A model generated the notes under the pieces. That model saw only the letters and a program-made list of their open reading frames with translations. It made no database searches and was not told where the DNA came from. This document shows positions 44,503-51,643 of a stretch of DNA of 64,000 nucleotides, one piece after another; positions within the stretch are counted from its first letter, which is position 1; each line of letters starts with the position of its first letter. The stretch is from Nitrososphaera sp. (GTDB lineage: Archaea > Thermoproteota > Nitrososphaeria > Nitrososphaerales > Nitrososphaeraceae), in NCBI GenBank assembly GCA_029263715.1, contig JAJUFP010000005.1:62001-126000 (forward strand), read 5' to 3'. Position numbers and translations under genes: made by a program.

Positions 44503-45569
44503 GAGTGTTGACTTTTTCCCAGTTCAAAGATTTGGTAAAGGTGGACGATGATGTCACCGACGACAAGTACGGGCATTACCCGGACAAGAGGCCGGTTGAA
44601 TCGCTGCTTTTGTATGGACTGATCCTACTAGACAAGCCGGCAGGGCCCACAAGCCACGAGGTTGTGGCATGGGTCAAAAGAATACTAGAGATAGACAAGG
44701 CCGGACACAGCGGGACTCTGGATCCCGGCGCAACCGGCCTTCTGCCCATAGGTCTTGGAGAAGCAACAAAGGCCCTGTCCGTGCTGCTTTTGGGGCCCAA
44801 AGAATACTATGCCCTGGCAAGGCTGCATGCCCACGCCCCTGCTGAAAGAGTAAGACGGATAATGAAGGAGTTTACCGGCGAGATATACCAGAGGCCGCCG
44901 CAGCGCTCTTCAGTCAAACGTGCAACGCGTGTAAGGACAATCTACGAATTTGACTACATGGAAGATTACGACAGGCTCATATTGATGCGGATCCTCTGCC
45001 AGGCAGGAACGTACATACGCAAAATGATCTACGACGTTGGCGAAGTCCTTTCTCCAGGTGCCACCATGGTTGAGCTGCGCCGCACTAGGGTAAGCAACCT
45101 GTCAGAAAAGGACGGACTGGTAAGGCTGCACGACCTTGCTGATGCCTACCAGCGTTACAAGGAAACCGGCGATGATGGCAAGCTGCGCCGCTTTGTGCTT
45201 CCAATAGAGACCTGCCTTGAGGGCATTCGTGCAGTAACCGTGAGGGACACTGCAGTCAACGCGCTCTGCCACGGTGCGCCGCTGGCAGTTCCCGGCGTGA
45301 TAGCAGTGCCAAAGGACCTGCAGGTCGGCGAGCTGGTCGGTGTTTACACTTTAAAGGGCGAGATAATCGGCCTTGCCGGTGCTGCCATGACCCGCCAGCA
45401 GATAGAGGAAAACAGCAAGGGTGTGGCCTTTGTCATGAAGCGCCTGATAATGAAACCGGACACCTACCCCAAGGCCTGGAAGTCCAAGGGCGCGCAGGAC
45501 GCCAGTTATACGGCAGACGTGCCTTCCAAGGTTGACCTGAACAAACTGGAGCAGGAAGACGAGCTTTAG
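44499..45569 (+). CDS. cbf5: H/ACA RNA-guided pseudouridine synthase Cbf5
   Basis: A 356-residue catalytic subunit of archaeal H/ACA RNPs, also able to act alone on tRNA U55. It has the TruB motif DKPAGPTSHEVV followed by HSGTLDPGATG with the catalytic Asp (D67), the YKETG... region and a C-terminal PUA domain (about 240-320). The start is TTG. The final 40 residues are a charged tail. Its stop overlaps the small antisense-strand Cys-rich gene by 4 bases. Confidence 0.95.
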   Translation: MRVLTFSQFKDLVKVDDDVTDDKYGHYPDKRPVESLLLYGLILLDKPAGPTSHEVVAWVKRILEIDKAGHSGTLDPGATGLLPIGLGEATKALSVLLLGPKEYYALARLHAHAPAERVRRIMKEFTGEIYQRPPQRSSVKRATRVRTIYEFDYMEDYDRLILMRILCQAGTYIRKMIYDVGEVLSPGATMVELRRTRVSNLSEKDGLVRLHDLADAYQRYKETGDDGKLRRFVLPIETCLEGIRAVTVRDTAVNALCHGAPLAVPGVIAVPKDLQVGELVGVYTLKGEIIGLAGAAMTRQQIEENSKGVAFVMKRLIMKPDTYPKAWKSKGAQDASYTADVPSKVDLNKLEQEDEL

Positions 45570-45724
45570 ATATTCTCGCCGATTCCCGGGCGTTTGCGGT
45601 CAAGCATTGCTATTTTCCTTGCAAGGTTTTCCATGGTACCAGGTATATGGCACTGGCATAGGCAATCGTTGCAATCGACGTGGCTGCCGGTCTTGCATTT
45701 TTCCGATATTCCTTTGACACTCAA
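45566..45724 (-). CDS. 52-residue Cys/His-rich metal-binding protein
   Basis: A tiny gene on the strand opposite cbf5, with TTG start and TAA stop. The product has a dense metal-binding patch: C10, H15, C18, C21, C23, C25, H26 (text KTGSHVDCNDCLCQCH), then a basic helix. An in-frame stop lies three codons upstream of the TTG, so the length is fixed. A TATA-like AAAGATAAAATT 27-38 bases upstream gives near-leaderless expression. No family is recognised. It could be a zinc or copper buffer or a small nucleic-acid binder. Confidence 0.65.
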   Translation of the reverse strand: MSVKGISEKCKTGSHVDCNDCLCQCHIPGTMENLARKIAMLDRKRPGIGENI

Positions 45725-45750
45725 AAGTAATTACCGCCTCGAGGAACCGC

Positions 45751-45762
45751 AATTTTATCTTT
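45751..45762 (-). promoter_or_regulatory. TATA box of the 52-residue Cys/His protein gene
   Basis: Minus-strand AAAGATAAAATT, centred about 32 bases from the TTG start. Confidence 0.55.
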
Positions 45763-45780
45763 CGCACTTGGCGATGTTTG

Positions 45781-45789
45781 AAATATATA
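45781..45789 (+). promoter_or_regulatory. TATA box of tRNA-Ser
   Basis: AAATATATA begins 34 bases before the mature 5' end of the tRNA, implying a short leader of about 5 bases. Confidence 0.55.
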
Positions 45790-45814
45790 CAGACGTGTTT
45801 ACACGGAGTTTGTT

Positions 45815-45918
45815 GCCGGGGTCGCCTAGCCCGGTAGGGCGCAAGCCTGGAATCAAGCTGTCCAGCTAGCTTGTGACCCGTAAGGGTCCCGAGGGTTCAA
45901 ATCCCTCTCCCGGCGCCA
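45815..45918 (+). tRNA. tRNA-Ser (GGA) with a 15-base intron and encoded CCA
   Basis: The acceptor stem GCCGGGG pairs with TCCCGGC (G7-T66 wobble). G73 is the discriminator, and CCA is encoded at 45916-45918. The anticodon stem CAAGC/GCTTG holds a loop reading CTGGAA...A with anticodon GGA. The 15 extra bases at 45853-45867 sit at the canonical 37/38 intron site. A long variable arm with stem GACCC/GGGTC marks a class II tRNA, excluding other GGA-like readings. The T arm is GAGGG-TTCAAAT-CCCTC. Intron ends are inferred from the cloverleaf. Confidence 0.9.
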
Positions 45919-46181
45919 TTTCTTGGGTTTGGCCGACAGGCTTGAGGCTAGCAACCCAAAATCCCCTATAAGCGAAAGCGCTCAAGTATGCGTCAAAGAG
46001 AATTAAGTGGTTCATCAAAAGTATGGCCCCATTCAAGCGAGAATTACACAGTGCAGATCAGCCATACCAAGCCCTGATAATCAGCAGAAAAACGAATAGC
46101 TGCGTAATTGCCAGAGAACTTTAAGCTGGTTATTCATCGAATACCTATAAGCGATGAAGTGTAATATGTGATCAACGCGTC
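45919..46181. other. 263-base intergenic region with two weak short reading frames
   Basis: No convincing gene. Two very short plus-strand frames exist: 45988-46077 (29 residues, starting MRQREL) and 46023-46124 (33 residues, starting MAPFKR). The box CCTATAAGCGA occurs twice, at 45965-45975 and 46144-46154; the second lies about 33 bases before the zinc-finger gene. Two overlapping frames with no recognisable motif suggest either a decayed gene or a non-coding transcript. Confidence 0.35.
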
Positions 46182-46337
46182 ATGTGGGGATTCACCATCT
46201 ACCTCATGGGACTGGCGGATTATCTAACCGGACGTAAGCATAGGAAATCGACTTGCGACATTTGCAAGAAAGGGTTCGATACCATCGAGCAGATGGAAAC
46301 CCATAGAAGAAACGAGCATCCAGAGAAACTGCCATAG
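46182..46337 (+). CDS. 51-residue C2H2 zinc-finger protein
   Basis: The text reads as a single classical C2H2 finger: C25-x2-C28-x12-H41-x4-H46 with Phe32 and Met38 at the usual hydrophobic positions. It is preceded by a short hydrophobic/basic segment (LADYLTGRKHRK). Start is ATG and stop TAG. A TATA-like CCTATAAGC lies about 33 bases upstream. Single-finger proteins are widespread in archaea and often bind DNA or partner proteins. Its target is unknown. Confidence 0.65.
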   Translation: MWGFTIYLMGLADYLTGRKHRKSTCDICKKGFDTIEQMETHRRNEHPEKLP

Positions 46338-46419
46338 TACAATAACTACGTTGATTCCACCCCAAGAACCGACAGAATCGTTGATTCACGAAACCAAATA
46401 AAAAAGATAATTTTGTTTT

Positions 46420-47427
46420 TCAGATCAGCAGCCCAAAGTCCCTGGCTATCCTCCTTATGGGGCTTGCTACCGTAAAATCGATGTTGCTGGTAGATGTTCC
46501 ACCTGCAAACAGCAATGCCTTTGCTTTGTACGCATCTGTTTTAGGATCTTTATCTGCAGATACGACGACGCTTCCTGAATCGCCGGGTTGCGAGAATGGA
46601 TTTGCTACTGGCTCTCCGACTATCAACACCTGATCATCAAAATCGCACGGATAACCCCGGTACTCGACGGTTACGGATTGCATTACTGCCACGACCCGTC
46701 CGACGGTTTTTAGAGTGGTTCGCCCTCGTTTCATGACCGTGTCTCCCAGGTTGATGTCTTCCATCCCCTTTACCGAACCGATGTCCATAATTTCGTAGGG
46801 CCTGGCATTTGCAAGCTCGCTTTTGATTATCTCTCCAACAGCAGCGTCATAGTAATTGACAGAACCCGGTGCAGAGGGTTTTATCCTGTTCCATTGGTAT
46901 AGCTTTGCTATGATATCGGCTGGCACTGTTCCTCCCCCATGAGCGCCGGGCTGGATCCAGTAGTCTCCTTTTTTGGCGGCGGGTGGAACGAGGCCTTTGA
47001 CATCCTCGTTTGCCCCCACATGGTTGTTTGTCAGAGCATACAGCCTTTTGGAGTTCATGCCGCGCATTTTGACAACAATACCGAGGGTTCCTGTGGCTGG
47101 CGTCCTGTAATTGATCATGGCCACTCCTCCAGGGAAAGGCCTGTACCTTGCGTCATCCGGTCCCCTTTGCTTGAAACCACCTGGAATTTCTATGATGTCT
47201 GTACTAACTCCATCAATTTCCTTGGCTACCGGTTCTATCTGCATGTTCCGCAACGCTTCATCGGCTAGCTTCTTTGTTACAAAAACCACCATGCCTACTG
47301 TTTCTGTAATTTTGCCTTCGGTAACTTTGTAACCGATTCCTAGCTGCTTGACTTTGCTGCGGACAACAAGACGTTCACGATGTTTTTTAATTATTTTAGA
47401 AATTTTCTGTATGTTTTCGGAAGCCAT
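46420..47427 (-). CDS. Trypsin-fold serine protease with N-terminal domain
   Basis: A 335-residue protein with no signal peptide or membrane segment. Residues about 14-90 form an N-terminal domain (KHRERLVVRSKVKQLGIGYK...EIPGGF). The rest is a chymotrypsin-like fold with a visible triad: H136 in TNNHVG, D194 in YYDAAVG and S284 in QPGDSGSV. The Gly-Asp-Ser-Gly motif and the His and Asp spacing fit an active peptidase. The N-terminal domain also exists alone in the adjacent gene, so it may be a propeptide, inhibitor or targeting unit. The start is ATG, with the AT-rich gap to the next gene upstream. Confidence 0.75.
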   Translation of the reverse strand: MASENIQKISKIIKKHRERLVVRSKVKQLGIGYKVTEGKITETVGMVVFVTKKLADEALRNMQIEPVAKEIDGVSTDIIEIPGGFKQRGPDDARYRPFPGGVAMINYRTPATGTLGIVVKMRGMNSKRLYALTNNHVGANEDVKGLVPPAAKKGDYWIQPGAHGGGTVPADIIAKLYQWNRIKPSAPGSVNYYDAAVGEIIKSELANARPYEIMDIGSVKGMEDINLGDTVMKRGRTTLKTVGRVVAVMQSVTVEYRGYPCDFDDQVLIVGEPVANPFSQPGDSGSVVVSADKDPKTDAYKAKALLFAGGTSTSNIDFTVASPIRRIARDFGLLI

Positions 47428-47490
47428 CGCCAGTTATCCCATAGATCTTGATAATAAGGTTTTTTAGAATCAAAACTAACGGTGTCTTGT

Positions 47491-47784
47491 CTACTTATTT
47501 TCCACGTTTTTTCTCAACTTGAATCCTCCTGGAATTTCCACCACATCGGTTGGTATGCCTTCTATTTCTTTAGGGATTGACGTAAGTCCTTTTGAGACTA
47601 GTTCATCTTGACTGATTTTCTTATCGACATAAAAGATGATTGCAATCTTGTCGGTTATCTTGCCTCCTTCTATTTTGTAACCTACCCCCATCTGTTTAAC
47701 GGAATACTTGCTTCTTATTTTATCGCGGTGTTTTTCCAATACCTTTTTTGCCTTTTCTAAAGTATCGTTAGCCTTCGTGGCCAT
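47491..47784 (-). CDS. Stand-alone copy of the protease N-terminal domain
   Basis: A 97-residue protein matching the N-terminal part of the protease next to it along its whole length: the shared text includes KHR near residue 20, SVKQMGVGYKIEGGKIT and a C-terminal PKEIEGIPTDVVEIPGGFKLR. ATG 47782-47784 is preferred over a TTG four codons upstream. It lies upstream of the protease gene on the same strand with a 63-base gap. It may inhibit or escort the protease (inference), or be a recent domain duplication. Confidence 0.7.
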   Translation of the reverse strand: MATKANDTLEKAKKVLEKHRDKIRSKYSVKQMGVGYKIEGGKITDKIAIIFYVDKKISQDELVSKGLTSIPKEIEGIPTDVVEIPGGFKLRKNVENK

Positions 47785-47841
47785 TATATGTACCAACAGA
47801 TCCGCACTTACAAAGTTAAAAAGCTGACACTTGAAAGATAT

Positions 47842-48552
47842 CTAGCCTGGTCGTATCTCTTTTTTGGTGTCTTTTCTTCCCAGAAATTCAAGCAAAACTC
47901 CAGCAATGATGCCAAGCAAAAACCAGAATGCGGTCATGCCGGCCGCACTGACAGACCTCCACCCGTTGAGAAGCTGCAGATCGACATAATCGACCTCCGG
48001 ATACGGCGGAAACACAAAGTACATCGCCGCAACTATTGCCAGGTAAACTCCAGCAGCTCCAAACGGCCAGTTCTTCCGCCTGGTTTTCCAAAAGGCTATT
48101 GCCGATCCCAGAGCTGCAAGCCCGGAAATAGCAGAATAAGATGAGTAAAGAGAATAGTATGATCGTGCAGCCTCTTGATCAAAGAGAGCCTCAAGACTGG
48201 AAGGGTACTTGGCTGCAGGCATGGCGTACAGTGAGAACCAGGCAACGCCCACAATTATCAGGGCAGCCATCAGCGGCTTTGAAGTGCGGAACTTGGCATA
48301 AACTGCGGCAAATGCCCCGCCGGAAATGCCGCCCGTGATGATGGGGCCGGCCGTCTGCCAGAGATACAGCGACTGCAGGCTCCGTTCATACGCATCAAAG
48401 TCCAGCTCGCCGGTAACCTCCAGAAAAGTCGAATAATTGTCTGCCAGCTTTACAGTGTACGGCCTGACTACAGTTGAATTAAAGGCTGCCAGGATCAGGC
48501 CGGCTACTATGCCGGCTGCAATAGAGACTGCGATAATCCTAGTTGTATGCAA
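47842..48552 (-). CDS. CbtA-like cobalt transporter subunit (membrane protein)
   Basis: A 236-residue protein with about six membrane helices. The order of segments (N-terminal AGIVAGLILAAFN, GGISGGAFAAVYA, AWFSLYAMPAAKYP, and a C-terminal helix pair) resembles CbtA, a B12-linked cobalt permease subunit. The usual CbtB partner, a short His-rich membrane protein, is not next to it. The start is TTG. Because CbtA is a divergent family I rate this as moderate. It would fit the cobalamin adenosyltransferase gene at 51.6 kb. Confidence 0.55.
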   Translation of the reverse strand: MHTTRIIAVSIAAGIVAGLILAAFNSTVVRPYTVKLADNYSTFLEVTGELDFDAYERSLQSLYLWQTAGPIITGGISGGAFAAVYAKFRTSKPLMAALIIVGVAWFSLYAMPAAKYPSSLEALFDQEAARSYYSLYSSYSAISGLAALGSAIAFWKTRRKNWPFGAAGVYLAIVAAMYFVFPPYPEVDYVDLQLLNGWRSVSAAGMTAFWFLLGIIAGVLLEFLGRKDTKKEIRPG

Positions 48553-48554
48553 GA

Positions 48555-48788
48555 CTACAGTTCCTCGTCAAGCTCTTGTATGGCACCGGCCTTCGATATC
48601 TCGTGCAGGCGCATGGCCACCAGCCGGCCGTACTCTTTTTTGTTGATAACACCCTTTTCGTCCAGCATTTCCACAAGCGTGGTAAGCCGAGCGCTCAGCT
48701 CCTCAAGCTGGGTCAGCTCCTTTCCGGTTATCTTTTTTGGCGGCACCAGGTCCTCGTCGCCGCGATCATGTTTGGCCCGTCTTGGCAT
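48555..48788 (-). CDS. Small conserved-looking protein, unknown
   Basis: A 77-residue soluble protein with an ATG start, a basic N-terminal (PRRAKHDRGDED) and a helical C-terminal two-thirds rich in Leu and Glu. No motif is recognised. Its ATG overlaps the stop of the upstream gene, so both are likely one unit. Confidence 0.5.
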   Translation of the reverse strand: MPRRAKHDRGDEDLVPPKKITGKELTQLEELSARLTTLVEMLDEKGVINKKEYGRLVAMRLHEISKAGAIQELDEEL

Positions 48789-49156
48789 CAGCTTACGAGT
48801 TCCAGAACCTTACTTATTATCCTGTCGTGCGGTTTTTCACGCTCAAGCGATAGAAGGAGGATAAGACCGTCCTGCATGGGAAATACCGCGATCTTGATCT
48901 TCTCCCTTTCGGAGAAGGCGTAAACGGTGCGGCCAAACTCCTTGTCAAATTCGCTGCGCATGGCGTTTCGAAGCGCAATCTCGACGTAAAGGCGGTCCAT
49001 GTCCTTTATTGACTCTAGTGGCTTGATGCCCGGACGCATGCCGCCGGCCAACAGTTTACCCATCTTGTCAAGGACGCCGGCGAACCGAACAGACTGGTCG
49101 ATGGCAAAGACTCTGTCGCACATTTCCTGCAATTTCGCATTACTGCTTGCTGGCAA
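48788..49156 (-). CDS. Soluble alpha/beta protein, unknown (thaumarchaeal type)
   Basis: A 122-residue protein with a TTG start. The pattern DRVFAIDQSVRFAGVLDKMGKLLAGGMRPG, then YVEIALRNAMRSEFDKEFGRTVYAFSEREKIKIAVFP, resembles profilin/roadblock-like small sensor folds described in thaumarchaea as a DUF. I do not assign a function. It overlaps the next gene by 1 base and is followed by the CbtA-like gene. Confidence 0.55.
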   Translation of the reverse strand: MPASSNAKLQEMCDRVFAIDQSVRFAGVLDKMGKLLAGGMRPGIKPLESIKDMDRLYVEIALRNAMRSEFDKEFGRTVYAFSEREKIKIAVFPMQDGLILLLSLEREKPHDRIISKVLELVS

Positions 49157-49195
49157 CAGGATTGGTATCGGAAATCTAGCTTAAAAATAGTTGGC

Positions 49196-49552
49196 TTACA
49201 GCCTTTTCTTTGGGAATTCGTGAAGTTCTGAGACACCGCAGCGCTGGCAGCTCTTCTGCTCCTTTTCTACCAGGTAGTTCACGTAAAAGCACTTGGAGCA
49301 CTGCATCCTGACCAGCTGTCCTTCAATTTCAAGCGTGTCTCCATTTTGCCGGAGCACTTGAACGGAGATGAGCCTATCAAGCACCGGATCCATGCTTCTT
49401 GAGAGCTCCTGCGGATCGTACTGCCGGTACCTCAGGTAAAGGCTGACCATCTCTGCGGCTATCACGCTCCTTTCAAATTGCGTTCTTCCCTTGCCGGACT
49501 GCCGGAACAAATGATCGCGGAGGTACCATTCAAGCTCCTGCGGAGTATCCAT
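49196..49552 (-). CDS. Zinc-ribbon protein divergent from ycaO
   Basis: A 118-residue protein. Helical N-terminal two-thirds (YLRDHLFRQSGKGRTQFERSVIAAEMVSLY) precede a C-terminal CSKC...CQRC zinc ribbon (about 85-106). The start is ATG. A minus-strand TTTATTTATCC box (about 49573-49583) lies 25 bases upstream, giving a leaderless message. No family is recognised; a role in transcription or RNA handling is possible. Confidence 0.6.
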   Translation of the reverse strand: MDTPQELEWYLRDHLFRQSGKGRTQFERSVIAAEMVSLYLRYRQYDPQELSRSMDPVLDRLISVQVLRQNGDTLEIEGQLVRMQCSKCFYVNYLVEKEQKSCQRCGVSELHEFPKKRL

Positions 49553-49635
49553 GGTATGGGTAGCCGTAAGAAGGATAAATAAACGATATTTCGGCCAGTA
49601 AGCTTGATATGAACTTGGTGGGGGCTTTATAGCCA

Positions 49636-50964
49636 GTGTCCCTGATTGAGCTGCAGAGCAGAAAGAAGTGGACCGTCAACGGCACTTCCAGAATCAAGCC
49701 TGCACAGGAAACCCTGGAAAAAGTAATCCCGCTATCAAAAAAGATAGGGGTTACAAGGCTTGCCGACATCACAGACATGGATGTGCTGCGCATACCAAAT
49801 TATTCTGCGGTGCTGCCTGGGACTGAAGACTATATCTGGGTATACAGCGGCAAGGGCCCGACCAGAGAGCATGCCATGGCCAGCGCGCTGATGGAAAGCA
49901 TAGAGCGGTATTCCTCCCTTCCTGCAGGAGGGCCACGAAAATTTGTCAGGTCCAGCTTTGCAGAGCTGTCAAAAACCTGCAATGTTCTGCATCCAGACAG
50001 CATCGTCGAGCCCACAAGGTTTGACTACCGCGACGACATGCTGATGGATTTTCTGCCCGGCTTTGACCTAGTCTCAGGCGAGGAGGTGATGGTTCCTGCC
50101 TCCATCGCCCTGTTCCGGTACTCGCCGCCACCTCCAGCCGTAAACCCGTTTGCGTACTCGCACACCAACGGTCTTGCTTCAGGAAACGTCATGGAGGAGG
50201 CCATCTGCCACTCGCTTTGCGAGGTCGTAGAACGCGATGCCATGAGCATTGCAGAGCTGCGGGCCAGTGCCATCCCCTTCCACATCATGCGCAGCGTGGT
50301 GCACTCCCTCAACACTGCTGGATTTCCGGTGCCACCGATTCCGGCGGCTTCCTTTGTTGATGATCCGGGCGTCTTTCCAGAAGTGGACATATCCGGCGTG
50401 GAATTTGAACCGGTAAGGAACCTTGCAGCCAAGTTTGAAAAGGCAGGCATCCCGCTGATAATAAAGGACATCACATCGGACATCGGCATACCCACGTTCA
50501 ACGCCAGCAGCATTGAATGGATATCCCATGATTACGGCTACCTGGCGGAAGGACACGGCACCCATCCCGATGCAAGGATTGCCCTATTGCGGGCCATAAC
50601 AGAGGTTTCCCAGACACGGGCAGCCAACATCCAGGGAGCCCGCGATGACCTGCGGAAGATAAAGTACGGCGAGAACAACACCGATGACAAGCGAGCATGG
50701 CAGTTCATGCAGTCTACCAAAAAGATCCAGTTCTCTGATGTCAGGACCTATTTCCACGAAGACATCCTAGACGATATCAAGTTCATTATCTCAAGACTCA
50801 AAAGCGTGGGCCTTGACCGCGTGATAATTGTGGACCTCACCAATCCGGACCTAAAGATACCGGTAGTACGGGCCGTAGTGCCGGGTCTTGAGACCTTCAA
50901 GATAACCAAATCCGTGATGGGAGTACGTGCAAGGGCGTGTTTTAGACAATGGCAAGACCAGTGA
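49636..50964 (+). CDS. ycaO: YcaO-domain protein (ATP-dependent peptide backbone modifier)
   Basis: A 442-residue YcaO-family enzyme, which activates amide oxygens with ATP to form thioamides or azolines. The nucleotide/Mg site is readable: SALMESIERYS (83-93), EEAICHSLCEVVERDA (187-202) and a later TEVSQTRAANIQGARDD. The C-terminus ends with a Cys-containing FRQWQDQ rather than the Pro-rich tail of azoline cyclodehydratases, as in thioamide-forming YcaO proteins that work with TfuA. The start is GTG. It overlaps tfuA by 16 bases. The substrate is not encoded in view. Confidence 0.92.
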   Translation: MSLIELQSRKKWTVNGTSRIKPAQETLEKVIPLSKKIGVTRLADITDMDVLRIPNYSAVLPGTEDYIWVYSGKGPTREHAMASALMESIERYSSLPAGGPRKFVRSSFAELSKTCNVLHPDSIVEPTRFDYRDDMLMDFLPGFDLVSGEEVMVPASIALFRYSPPPPAVNPFAYSHTNGLASGNVMEEAICHSLCEVVERDAMSIAELRASAIPFHIMRSVVHSLNTAGFPVPPIPAASFVDDPGVFPEVDISGVEFEPVRNLAAKFEKAGIPLIIKDITSDIGIPTFNASSIEWISHDYGYLAEGHGTHPDARIALLRAITEVSQTRAANIQGARDDLRKIKYGENNTDDKRAWQFMQSTKKIQFSDVRTYFHEDILDDIKFIISRLKSVGLDRVIIVDLTNPDLKIPVVRAVVPGLETFKITKSVMGVRARACFRQWQDQ

Positions 50965-51611
50965 TATTTCTAGGCCCCAGCCTGAGCCATGAAAAGGCAC
51001 GCAGCATACTGCCGGATGCGGATTACAGGCCGCCTGCAAAAAAAGGGGATTTCCTCAGGCTGGCGGCAAGCCCCGATGTAAAGATGGTCGGCTTTGTCGA
51101 CGGCGTATTTTTGCAGGACTACCCACCAACGCCCATCGAGGTGTACCAGCTGGCAAGAAAAGAAGGCATGCTTCTAGCCGGAGCCGCAAGCCTTGGTGCG
51201 CTGCGCGCCGTCGAGCTGGAAAAGTTTGGAATGATAGGCATTGGGAGGATCTTTAACCTGTACAAGAACAACAAGATAAACGCCGATGACGAGGTTGCCG
51301 TGACTTTCTCCGACGGGGATTTCCGCCTCCAGTCCGAGGCCATGATAGACATAAGATACAACCTCTTTCTGGCCCACAAGAAGGGCGTCATCAGCAAAAA
51401 GACCAAGGTCGCACTGACCAAGGTTGCAAAAGGCATCTATTTTCCCCACAGAAATTATGCAGACATTATCGACTTGGCCAAAAAACAATACCCCGGTCTT
51501 CAAGACATTGATGCGTTTAAAAACTACATACAGACCAGCAGGAAAAGCCTGAAGGAGATGGATGCAATAAAATTGCTTGAATTCTTTAAGGCGCGGCTGG
51601 CCGGTAGCTAA
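50949..51611 (+). CDS. tfuA: TfuA-like protein, partner of YcaO
   Basis: A 220-residue TfuA-family protein with VIFLGPSLSHEKAR near the start and the conserved GAASLGALRAVEL (about 77-89) and YPPTPIEVYQL-type motifs. TfuA assists YcaO in thioamide formation, probably by helping sulfur delivery. In methanogens the pair thioamidates McrA, which is not expected in this organism. The ATG overlaps the ycaO end by 16 bases; the pair is clearly one unit. Confidence 0.9.
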   Translation: MARPVIFLGPSLSHEKARSILPDADYRPPAKKGDFLRLAASPDVKMVGFVDGVFLQDYPPTPIEVYQLARKEGMLLAGAASLGALRAVELEKFGMIGIGRIFNLYKNNKINADDEVAVTFSDGDFRLQSEAMIDIRYNLFLAHKKGVISKKTKVALTKVAKGIYFPHRNYADIIDLAKKQYPGLQDIDAFKNYIQTSRKSLKEMDAIKLLEFFKARLAGS

Positions 51612-51643
51612 TCTTAAATCACCAAGTCCATCTTTTTCAGTTC

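Noticed and set aside
45988-46124. Two overlapping short plus-strand frames after tRNA-Ser
   Set aside because: 29 and 33 residues without motifs, in competing frames; kept only as a note on the intergenic region.
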